A stretch of 64,000 nt of DNA. It comes from Aptenodytes patagonicus. Lineage: Eukaryota > Chordata > Aves > Sphenisciformes > Spheniscidae. Where the stretch lies: NCBI RefSeq assembly GCF_965638725.1, contig NC_134970.1, positions 5,151,001 to 5,215,000 of the forward strand. Direction: 5' to 3'. The number at the start of each line of letters is the position of its first letter. Within the stretch, counting starts at the first letter, position 1. Positions 25,186-36,100 of this stretch are shown one piece after another. Below the pieces are notes generated by a model. It did not search any database. It saw only the letters and a list, made by a program, of their open reading frames with translations, and was not told the DNA's origin. Made by a program: the position numbers and the translations under genes.

Positions 25186-25789
25186 CAGCCCCCCACACCC
25201 CACCAGCATGCAGATTCCCCATCTCTCCTGGACCCCCATCCCACCCCGCGGTACCCAGGACGGGGATCTCAGCCCACACAGTTGCGATTTCCCAAGGGAA
25301 CCCAGCCAGGAGCCAGGCCGCGGTCATTTCCTCGGAGCGAACCGATGGGTGGTAACGCGCTAAGCCGCAGCCGGCTGATCGCATGCGAGTCCCTGGCCAC
25401 AACCCAGCCCGACTGTCGGGAACCACGGCCCCGATACGGGCAACGTGCAGCAGAAACCCCGGCCCCACCGGCCACGGGGTCAGGCACGTGCTGAGGATCT
25501 GTGCCACGGTACCCGAAACCCACAGAGGTAAACTGGGGAGCAGGATTCTCCCGGCTCAGGGAAGGGATGCTCTTTACATCCCATCCCTTCTAGAAACATA
25601 TTTTTCTAATTTTCATGCCGAGCTTGGTTGTATTCAAGCATTTCGGGACAAGACAGCCAACGATGCAGCCCGTAAAGCGACAGTCTCCGAAGCATCCAGC
25701 GCATTCAGCAATCGTGTGTGATTAATAAAGCCGTATCGCATTCCTCCACCCTTGGCCTGGTGCTAACTTGTAAGAAATCTGGACCAAAA

Positions 25790-25990
25790 ACTGCAACAAA
25801 ATGGCTGCTATTCTCCAAGGGCCATTCAGAGCCCTCGTTACTCATCCCTTACTTGGGCAAAAATGACATTGACTGCTCCTGGAGATGACAGGCTTAATTG
25901 AGTTCAATAGGAGTTTAGGCTGAGTAAGGCATGAGCAAACAAGCGTGCATTAGCCCATGAATAAAAGCCTGATCTGCAAATGTTTAGGAA
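25790..25990 (-). repeat. Possible decayed ancient amniote interspersed repeat
   Basis: Minus-strand words such as AAACTCCTATTGAACTCAAT, TTTTTGCCCAAGTAAGG and GCAGATCAGGC resemble an old amniote repeat whose copies read CTCCCATTGACTTCAATGGG and GCCTGAGTAAGGA. The copy is heavily mutated; the family name and boundaries are uncertain. Confidence 0.3.
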
Positions 25991-28900
25991 CACATGCAAC
26001 GCCGCACAGGGGAGTACCGAGGGGGTCACCGCTGCACCGGGCCTGCCAGGGTCGGGCTTCGGCTCGGTTACAGCATCCAACCCAACCACTGGCGATGCCA
26101 GGATGAGCTTGTTCTGGAGCGCGGCGATTCGAGCCCGGCTCGGTGGTTTGTTTCAGTCCTGCCTCTTAATTATTATTTTTTTCCCCCTCCTTCAGAAGTC
26201 CATAATCCTCATTTCTGCTATTCTTCGTCCACTGGTGGGAACAGCAACTTCCTTTCCCAAATTATAATATAAAAGAGCTGTAAGCAGTAACGCCATAAAT
26301 AATATTTTCTTATGGCCAGAACATCCAAGTCTAGGCAAGACACCAAGAACAGCTACAACACTGTAAAACTCCAACACTTCTCCAGAATGGATTCACTAAT
26401 TAAAAAATGATTCCTTTTTAAAAGCAGTTGAAAAATATTGGCTTTCCCATTACTGCCTGTCGCTCACTGCGCCGAGAAAGAGCCCGTCCTGCAAACCCGC
26501 AGCCCAGATTACCGGCCACAAGTCTGCCTTTCCCCCTAGAAAATGTCACCGAAATAAAAACACGGGGAGGGGAAGGGGAGAGAAAAACACTCCGTCACGA
26601 TCTCTTTTTTAATTAATTAAGGTATCACCACTTCAAAGCACGGAGCGAGAGCCCCCGAGGCTGAGGCGATGCTCTCCGCTGGGCAGGGCACTCGCTGGGA
26701 ACCAAACAGCTCCAGCCCTTCCATTGCCGGGCGAGGAGTTTCCCTGCGCTGGCCTCCCCTCCCGTACCTGCCGGGATGCAGCCAGCCCTCTCCTTCTGCA
26801 GACTGCCCGGCTGATGGGGCATTTGCCTTTCGGAGCCCCATGGAAATACCCCGCAGCCCCCCCTAAGAGTGCAGGGGCTGAGCCTGTGCTGAGGGCTGGG
26901 TGCATGGAGCCCCCCGCGCCCCGAGGGTCTGGGGCAGAGGGAGAAGCGAGTGGTCGGAGAAGAGCCCCCCGCTTCCATCCTCCTGCTCAGTTCTGGACCA
27001 GCGTCTTTCCACTCATCGGCGTGGGATGGGGATGCCGGCAACCACCGCCTGCGAGAGCCGCCAGCACTGCCGTGACATTGGTCCTAGCTAGGATGCGGCG
27101 CTCAGTAAGTGGGACCTTATTTTTTTTCCTCTCCTTTGCCTTATAACCGTCTTTGCAAAAATAAAACGCCTTTCCCAGGAGGTTCCCTTGAGGAGCTGCC
27201 GGCAGTCGCCTCCACCGCTGGCCGTGCTCGTGCCCCTGTACGAGCGCTTCATGGGGTTAAATCCATCCCTGCACCACCAGCCCCCTAAAACGAAGCTTCA
27301 GAAGCCTCAAAGCCTCGTGCTGCAGGGCAAACATCATCCCTGGGGATTGAGAAAACCCTTTCTCCAAGGAAGACACACACTTTGGGCTCAAACGCCGTTG
27401 ATAAGGCTCCTTCTTTTTTTTTTTTTTTTTGATCTTTTCTTGCAGCGAGCATTCCTTTCACACCCACGCACACCCCAGCATCCTCAGCCATTGGTCTGCC
27501 GGCGCATCCGTCACACTTTCCGTCGGCCAAAGTAGATACACATTTCAACTGCTTCCATTCCTCATCTCCTCTGGTGTTAACAGCTAGCGCAAACAAAGGG
27601 CCCGAATATCCATCGCCCTATTGAATTGTTTTCATTTGTTTCTTGTGCCGCAGTTGGTTTGGGTTAGAGGGTTTGTGTAAGCGGTTTGGGGTGGGTGGCT
27701 GATGCGGTAACTGTTCTCCGGGATGGGGTGGCATTGCGTTGGACACCCATGGCAGATTTTTTGCTCCGCTTGGGCTGCAGGCTGGGAATCCTGAGGGGGG
27801 TTTGCAAAAAACAATGGGCAACACGGAGATGTTTTGGGTGCAGGGAGGGAGAAACTCCCCGGGGAGCGGCTGGGATAACGGTGGCTCGTGCTCCAGCAAG
27901 AGCTTGGGGAGCCCAAACCCCTCTCTCACCTTGCTTCAGCTTTTCTGCTTCCACCGAAGGAAATGGGGACAAGTGTTAGCTCAACCGTTAGCTGAGCTTT
28001 TCCCAATTTCAAACAGATGGTGGGTTCATGGCTGGATTTGGGCAGAAAGCTCTTGCTTTCCCCACATTTGCTGGCCATACCTAGCCAGGGGATTCTGGCC
28101 CCGAACCGCAGCGGCTGCTTCTCCTTTTAGCTCACAAGAAGGTCTCTGATCTCGCCGTGTGGGTAAGGGACGGTGTCCCACGCTGGGCCGTTGTTCCCGA
28201 GCTGCCCCCACCACGAGCATCTGCCGATGAATCACGGAGCCCGGATTCGTGCAGCTGGTGGGAAAACCTCGGCTCCGTCTGCAAAGCCACTCGGGGCAGA
28301 TGTTAGCCAGCGGTCCGGCTGCAGCTCGTGGTCCCACTGTCGCTGTCATCTGTCCCCAGCCCAATGCAGGGACGAGTTTGGGCCACGGTAGCATTGCGAC
28401 ACTGCCCAGCAAGGACGAGCATCCCTCTCGCACAACCGCATCTGTCTCATCCATCTCCTGCTCCTCGGCCTTTCCACTCCGGCTACCTCTCGCAGTGTTA
28501 ACTTGAGGGGCTCAGATCACCCCCAGAATGGGGGAAAGACCTATATGTGTCCCAGGAAGGGGACCCCAAATTGTATCAGCCCACACTGGGGTCGGTGCGT
28601 GAGCTGAGCAGGTGAGAGAAGCATTATTGGGTAGTCGAGAGCGGTGTTTCGGGGCGCCTTGGCATGTCCCGGTGTTTCTCACCGCTGAATTAATCCGATT
28701 TGGGACTGCCCGTGTAGCCAAATGCTCACCCCACAAAGGTAGGTTTGTGCTGGAAATGGGGGCACGGGCTGCCCTGCTCCCCCCGAGCTGCCCCTCTCCA
28801 GCATCTCCCCTTCCCAATGACTCCCCGCCGCCCCCCATGACGCCCCACAGGACTGTGCCACGGGGTGGCAGCTCCCCTCCGCCACCTCCCCGCGAGCAGG

Positions 28901-29586
28901 GAGCGCCAGCGGGGCCGGTCCCGGCAGTGGGGACGCCCAGGGTGTGCGGGGTTCCATGGGACCACCAGCCCGATGGGGTCTGGAGGGATGCTGCAGGGCC
29001 CCAGGGCGGTGAGCGGCAGGGGCACGGGGGGCTCAGCGGGGCCCGTCCAGGCCCTAAGCGTGACTCAGTGCCGCACCACACCTCATGAGTCACCCCGGTG
29101 CTTCCTGGTGCACCCAGAGTTTTCCCTTCCAGGTCCCTCCTGGCGGCACCGACCCAGCCCGGCCCCGTGTCGGCGATGCCGGCTCTGCCTCATGTGACTG
29201 CTGGCCTTCCTCCGCTGGCACCGGCTTCCCTCGGCACGTGCCTGCGTGCCGCCGGTGCTCTGGGTGTCAGGCTGCTCCTCAGGGACCCAAAGCCCCAAAG
29301 GTTTCCAGGCAGCGGGGTTAGACCCAGTGGGTGGAGAGCCAGGGGCACACAAAGACACCGTGGGCACTGCACGGCCGCTCGCGCCAGGGCAAAATGGGGC
29401 AAAACAGGGGTTTGGTGCCCGGTGGGCATCGAGCCGGGCAGAGGGTCCCTCGCCAGGAGCTTGGGCAGAGCCTGGCTGTGCATGGGCTCTGTGCACACTC
29501 ATAGGGGGATGAGGAAACACGAACCGAGGAGACCACCAACCCCCCCCCTCTCACTGAGAGACTGAGCTACAAAATACAAACCAGAA

Positions 29587-29589
<3 letters not shown>

Positions 29590-29635
<46 letters not shown>
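29590..29635. repeat. 46-nt A homopolymer
   Basis: An uninterrupted A run on the plus strand, about 350 nt past the TULP1 stop. No retro-element was recognised on its 5' side. Confidence 0.95.
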
Positions 29636-29638
<3 letters not shown>

Positions 29639-29981
29639 GGATGAGTTTCCAGGATCTGAGTCCAAGAAATGTCTCAAAGGGATGAGATCGGGATCGGAGT
29701 CAGCCTCATCTGCTAAATATACCCCGGGCCTGACTCTGCCATCTGCCCCAGACCAGCAATCTGTCCCCAATTTGCCCAGAGAGGGTGGCCACGGCCAGAT
29801 GAGTGTCCCATGGCACTCCGCGGGCACCGTGCACCTCGAGCCATCCCAGGAGCGGCTGTAACCGTGAGCATTCGCCGGGCAGAAGGTGGAAACCAAGGGA
29901 GAGGAGCAGGAGGGGGACGCAGGAGCATCCACCGGACACCAGCATGCAGCCCCGGCAGCCCCGGCAGCCCCGGCACGGGTG

Positions 29982-30115
29982 CTACTCGCAGGCCAGCTTC
30001 CCGTCGAAGCTGGAGAGGGCGATGGCGAAGGCCTGCACGGCGCAGAGCGGGTAGTTGTAGTCCATGGTGAAGGCGTCGTCCGCCACGCGCCCGAACTGCA
30101 TCACGATGTAGTCGG
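29982..30115 (-). CDS. TULP1: TULP1 exon 14, stop codon
   Basis: The 134-nt exon encodes (P)[19 protein letters not shown] to [16 protein letters not shown] and then [11 protein letters not shown] is the invariant tubby C-terminus. Confidence 0.97.
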
Positions 30116-33100
30116 CTGCAGGAGAGAGGGGACGGCTCCGGTCGGTGCGGAAGGGGTGAGCGGCTGGGATGTCACCTGCGCACCCATCCCGCCCTTTTCC
30201 CAGGGGACCCACGCAGCAGCAGCCCAAAGAAGCCGCCCCCCCCCCCCCCTCCACCGAGCTCTGCCCGCGGCTCGTGCACCGGCTGCACCGTAGCTCAGCG
30301 CATGTTACCGAAAAGCATCATTTTCTCATTGCACGGTCCAGCACGGGACCACGGCACCCTTCGGTCCCCCCAGCACCCCCTCCCCGCAAGGGACAGGGAC
30401 CCCACTCACCCCCCCGGGGGACCGCTGCTACCAGAGGGCGGGTGACAGGAAATCTGTAAAAATAACCAGGGGCCCCCGAGAGGTTTTTTCTGTCCCGTAA
30501 CCCAACACCCCGGAGGCCGAGGGCTTCTGACTGTGCCGGACAGGTGACGAACGGCCGCGTCCAGCCCCTCGCACGGGGACAGGGCCGCTGCCACCCCCGA
30601 GGGACTGTCCCCGAGGCGCGACGCACCCCGGGGTGAGCCCGCCAGCAATGTGGGGCGCGTGCCGGGGGTGATGCTCTGGGGTGAGTGGGTGGCTGTAGTA
30701 TTGGGGGGGGGGGGCTCAGCACCCCACAGGATTTGTCCTTGCCCTAATCTGCCTGGCAACAGGTGACCCGCGCGCTCCCTCTGCCGGCACCCGGGGCCAG
30801 CAGGCAGCTGCCTGTGCGGTGCCGCACGCCCTGGCCGCCTTCGCCCCAGCTCCGGCAAAGGCAGGCAGGACCCCAAAGCAGCTATACATGAAAAAGTAAA
30901 CCTCAGCAAAAAAAAAAAAAGGGGTGCTGGGGCCGGCCAAGGGCAGTGCTCCCCCACCATCACCCCTCGTCCCATCCACTCCTCGGCTTACGGTCGCTGC
31001 CGTGCACGATCTGGAAGTTTTTGACGGAGGCGTGGGTGACCCGGCCGTGGAAGTTGAGGACGTAGGACTGGGTCTCGTCGTTCCACACTGGAGCCTTGTT
31101 GTGCAGCTCGATCATGTTGTCCATGTTTTTGTTCTGCCATCGCATCAGGAGGCCGTCATTATCCTGGGGAGGGCGAGAGGGGGGAGAGCAGAGTTGGGGT
31201 GAACCCACCCAGAGCCCTGCCACCCCCCATGGCATGCCCAGGGGGATGCTCTGTAGCAGTACCCAGCTGGGAGATGGGATCCCGTGTGGAGAAAAAAAAA
31301 AAATACAGACACCGCGTCTCCCACCTCCCAGGGAGGTGCCTTGAATTTCAGGGACACCTGAAAGCCTTTCCATGCCCCGAAATGGGTAAAATCCAAGGTG
31401 AACCCCAGCAAATCCAGCCCTCAAGGAGTTTCTCCCAGTCTGGCCCCCGACTTACGTTTCGGGGCCGGATGGGCACCCTCTCGTTGTCAGCGTTCATCCC
31501 AGGGATGATGACCGTCATCTTCCGGGGGCCTTTGAACCCTAAAACGTTAGTCTCCTGCAAGAGAAACCCCGTCCCTAAAACCAGCGACCGCTGCGGGCTG
31601 CAGCCTCTCACCAGCAGCTGAATGAGGACCCAGGGACGGATCTAGCCCATCCTGCATCTCTGCAACCCCCCGGGGCAGTAGCCCAGCGAAGGGGGTGCAG
31701 GTCGGGACCCCCTCGCCGCCTGCCTGGGAGCTCCCCATGCCGCTGCTTACGTAGACCACGGCCGAGAGCTCCTGCCGCACGTTGGACCAGTCAGCGTTGG
31801 CCTTGTCGGGGTTCACGCCATTGTCGAACACCGTGAACTTCGTACCCATCAGGTTGGATCTGCAGCCGAGGACGGGAGATGGCCACGGCCGGTGCCACCA
31901 AGTCCCCTCCGACTTCCCCTGCGTGTCCCCCCCAGGCACAGCCCTGGCTTTGCTCCAGCTGCAAAACCCATGTGCAGCCCCCAGCCAACACCATCCTTCC
32001 CACCCTTTAGCCGTTGGCTCGGGTTCAGGACACCCCTAAATCAGGGTGTTAAAGGGTGCTGCCGCCGTGGGGACCCCCCAGCATTGCTGCATGGCTGCCA
32101 GTGGTGCAGCGGGCCGGGACTTGCCGGGCTCGCCAGGCACCGTTTCTAGCCGTGACCTGTCTGCCAGGAGGAACCAGACGAGCCTGTTTCCCCCTCCCGG
32201 CCCCCTGACACTCCTCAGCTTGGACCCGGCAGTGGGGAACACCAAATTTAGCCTCCTGCCTGACCCAACCATCGCTTGAGGCAGCTGGTAACCCATGGAG
32301 CAGGAACGGGGTGCTGCAGGAATGGGGTGCTGCAGGAATGGGGTGCCACCTCTGCTCCTACCTCAGCTTCCCGATGAAGTTCTCTCCCCCCCGCGACAGG
32401 TCGGTGGGGTCGATGGAGATGAGGTAGTTGGAGGTTTTGCTTTTCTTGCGCTTCCTCCCGGCGAGCAGGAACACCTGGGAGGGCGGTGGGACCGCGTGGG
32501 GATGGGGCATTGCCATCGCTGCCACTGTCCCCAGCTCGCCGCCCCGCTGTGCCCTTTGCACAAGGCTCGGCCCAACAGGTCACTGCCACGACCTTATGCA
32601 AGTCGTGGAGTGAAGATGACTCCCAAAATACTGACTGAGCTGTGGAGCGAGAGGGTCTTGAGCCCAGCCCGGCATTAGCGTGGTTCTCCGGCCACCGTTT
32701 GCTCATCATCCCGGGTACCATCAATGCAGGGCATTTCCCAGGAGGAAATGCAGGGGAGGGGAGCAGTCCCATCCAGGACCCACCACCATGGTGGGATGCA
32801 GGCGGGCATCCCCCCCGAAACACCGAGGGTGCTCCCTGGGGTGGGTGCAGAGCCCCGGGGGCCCCCTCACCCCCACCCTGGCTACCTTCTTGTCGTTATC
32901 CAAGTGGAGGTAATAGGTGGGGTAAAGCCCCCGGTCCATCCCCTTCTTGTCCCGCGTCACCCGGCACTTGACGGTCACCCCCTGCTCTGCCGGCCGCAGC
33001 ACGAACTCCTCCAGGTTGTCCACCTCGATGATGGGCGACAGGGGCCTCTCCTCCTTCGGCTGCAACATGAGAGGGGATGGTGACCCCAAAGCCAAACCTG

Positions 33101-36100
33101 TCAAAAGCTCCCCTCCTTTCCCAGCTAATTGCTCCTTGCTCCCGATTCCCCCCAGGGCTTTGGCTCTGCAGCCAGTGGCTTTGGGGACGGTGCTGCAGCA
33201 GGTCTCCCCAAGGGACGCTCCAGCCCCTCAACCCGCCCTGGGGGTAAGAGCTGCTGCCCCCCACCCACCCCGAGGGGACCCCCGCGGCTCCAAGGGGTTT
33301 TCGTACCTTCTTTGATTTCTTCCCTTTCCCCTTCTTGTTGGAGTTTTTCTGCGGGGTCTCTGGGGTCTCCTCCTCGCTCTCGGCTGCTTTGGGAGGAGCT
33401 GCAGGCAGGAATGGGCCGGGGCACGGGGGGGGGGGGGGGGGGGTGAAGAGCCTGACTCCACCGAACCCCAAAACCGAGCTCGGCATAGACCCATGCCAAC
33501 ACCATCAATCATAACCCCCCTCTCCACGGCCAGGCTCACCCGCATCCCCGCGAGCCCCTGCAGCACCCGGCTCTCACCTTTCTTTTTGGTTTTCTTCTCC
33601 TTGGGGGGGTCCCCACCGGTCTGGAAGAGGGACACCGGGTTTTTCTTCTTCTTCTCTGACCTGATGGGTTTGGTGCTGGAGTCGGAATCGTCCTCCTCAT
33701 CGCTGCTGGTGGCAGCTGGGGGGGGAGAACACGGGGGACACCGTCACGCAGCACCGGGTGCTGTCGGCTCAGGGTGATGCCATCGGGCAGCGGGACTGGC
33801 TGCCACCCCCGCCCCCCCACTCGCCCCGTACATTTCTTCTTGCTTTTCTTCTCCTTCTTCTCCCCGTTCACCTGGAACATGGACATGGGCTCCTTCTTGG
33901 TGCTTTTGGCAGATTTGGCTTTGCCATCAGGGTTGCTCTTGTCTCCTGGCAGGATGGAGGAGCCGATGAGCGGCCGGACAGGGGGACGGGGATGGGCAGT
34001 GATGGGGGACAGGGAGGTGGCAGGGTGGGGGCAGCGGGAAGGGGTGAGCCGGGGAGAGATTGTATGGGGAGGGGGCGACTGCCCTGCAGCCCCCTGAGCC
34101 TCCTGGGACAGCGATGGGGACGGGACGCAGGTGGTCCCCTTGTGTCAGCAAGGACGGATGCAAGTGGCAATGGCGCTGGGTACAAGCCGTCCCCATCCCC
34201 TGGGCACTCACCCTTCGGCTTCAGCTTCTTCTCCCGGCTCTCGCCTGGGGGGGGCTCTTTGGGCAGTTTCTTCTTGAGTTTTTTTGGTGGGTCTTTATTC
34301 TCCACCTCCTCTTCCTCCTCCTCATCCTCCGAGTCCTCGGCCGGCTCTGCCGGGAGGTGACACCATGCCATCAGCAACGCGATGGCCTCCTGCATCGGGG
34401 ACCCGCAGCCTCGTGGTTTGCGAGCAGGGAACCTCCCTCAGCAGTGCCGGGCTGGCGTGGGCACCCATCCCGCCACGGCCAGGGTGCTGGGGCCATGGGT
34501 GCCCGGCCCAGCCGCGGTGGCCAGCGGCACGTTGGACATGTCCAGTGCCGGACACAGCGTGTGAAGTCACACCGCCATCTCGCGGCTGCAGCCCCGGGGT
34601 GCGGAGCCGGGGGGATGAGCCCCATCTTTTTGCCCACTCCATCTTTTTGCTCCGGAAAGATGTCCGGGGAGCTGGTGGCACCGGCCAGCCGACGACTGCC
34701 ACATTCCCAGGGAGCGTGTGTCCCCCCCCGATCCCGACTCCCTAGCCAACGCCACGCGTACAGGTCCCCTGCCACATCCCCTTTCCTCCCAGGTGTATAG
34801 CTGGGTTTTGGCCAAAAAGCCCCCCAGGGACATGCAGAGCCCCTGCAGACACCGGGAGCATCGATGGCACTGGCGGGACATGGTGCGTGGGGACGTGGTA
34901 CACGGGGACATGAGGTGCCACGAGCGGGTGCCCGCAGAGGGGTGGGTGCTGCCCCCCCACCTTGCTGCTTCTTGGGGCCCTTAGCCACGCGGGAGCGGGG
35001 GGCTGGGCTCTCCTTCTTCCGAGGCTCCCTGGTGAATTTGGAGTAGGGGTCCTTGTTGCTCTCCTCCTCCCCCTTCTCTTCCTTCTTCTTCCTCAGCTTC
35101 TTCACCCCTGTGCATTTCAAGAGATGCCTGCGATGTAGAGCACCGCTGGTGCAGGATGGGGCCGTGGGGGGGACCAGCGTGTCCCCCCATTTCCATGGGA
35201 CCTGTGGGGGGGTCTGTGCTTACCCTGTGCCGGGGCACGGGGCTCCTCCGCAGCCACCGCCTCGCCCGGCTTCTTCGTCCGCAGCCGCCGGGGCTTGGCC
35301 TCAGGCTCCGGCACAGGCTCCTGCCGCTTCTTCTTCAGCTTCTGCCCCTGCGGATGGTGCTGCGGAGACGGTGCTGGCCTTAAATCCCTTTTCCCTTTGC
35401 AGGGCAACCCCTGTCATACAGCACCAGCTCCCTTTCTGAAATACAGCCAGGTTTTTCCCCGGCCCCTCATGGGAGCAGGGACCCGCTCCGGGGAGAAGGG
35501 GACACGCTTGCACCTTCAAACGAGCCATTACCGAAGGGAACGACTTACCATGGGGCAGCCCCCCGGGGAAGGCAGAGGGAGGAAAACAGAAAGGGCTGTT
35601 AGCAGACAGACAGGAGAGCATCAGCGCTTGGACAGACAGCCACGTGCCAGCCCCGGGGACGAGGGATGTGATGCTGGCGCTGCCCTGACACCATGGACCA
35701 TGCCAGCATGGAGGGACAAGCCACGTCGTGCCGTAGGGACCCCGGCCGGGAGCCACCCTGGGCACCCGCTCATCTCCCAGTGGGCATCCCGGGGGACCCG
35801 AACTGGGACAGGGGACACGGGGACAGGCAGGCAGCCTGGCTCCGCACTTCCATCTCCTCTCGCCCACACAAAAGGCTCCCGTCGAAGGCAAGGAGCCACG
35901 AAGCCGTGCTGGGATGAAGGTCAGCAGGGGTAGGGAGGCAGGGGTATTAGGCACAGCACACCTAATCCTGGTTAGCCAGGCCTATAAATAACCCTGATTT
36001 ACCAAATGCAGAGCATGTGGGGCAGCACTTGGCTCCAGACAGGAGATATTTGGGGAGTGGGTGTCAGTTCAGGGCCCTCAGAAAGTGATTTAAGCAAATC

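Larger units (their letters stand above)
24781..29981. other. Intergenic region between TULP1 (3') and TEAD3 (5')
   Basis: Holds the CACCTTCATCC minisatellite, a possible old repeat near 25790-25990, AT-rich unique DNA at about 25580-26620, and the A46 tract. The TULP1 3' UTR must occupy the right part, but its end could not be placed. No coding exon recognised. Confidence 0.65.

Noticed and set aside
23934-25355. 473-codon plus-strand open frame
   Set aside because: It runs through the CpG island, AGG and GGGACC runs and a minisatellite; it is low-complexity with no domain, an artefact of GC-rich DNA.
25720-25735. ATTAATAAAG on the plus strand as the end of a plus-strand gene
   Set aside because: No plus-strand exon with splice sites or homology was found upstream.
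35545-35600. Possible extra TULP1 exon before a GTAAGT donor
   Set aside because: The only acceptor gives a 47-nt hydrophobic segment that breaks the frame between exons 2 and 3, which already join in phase.
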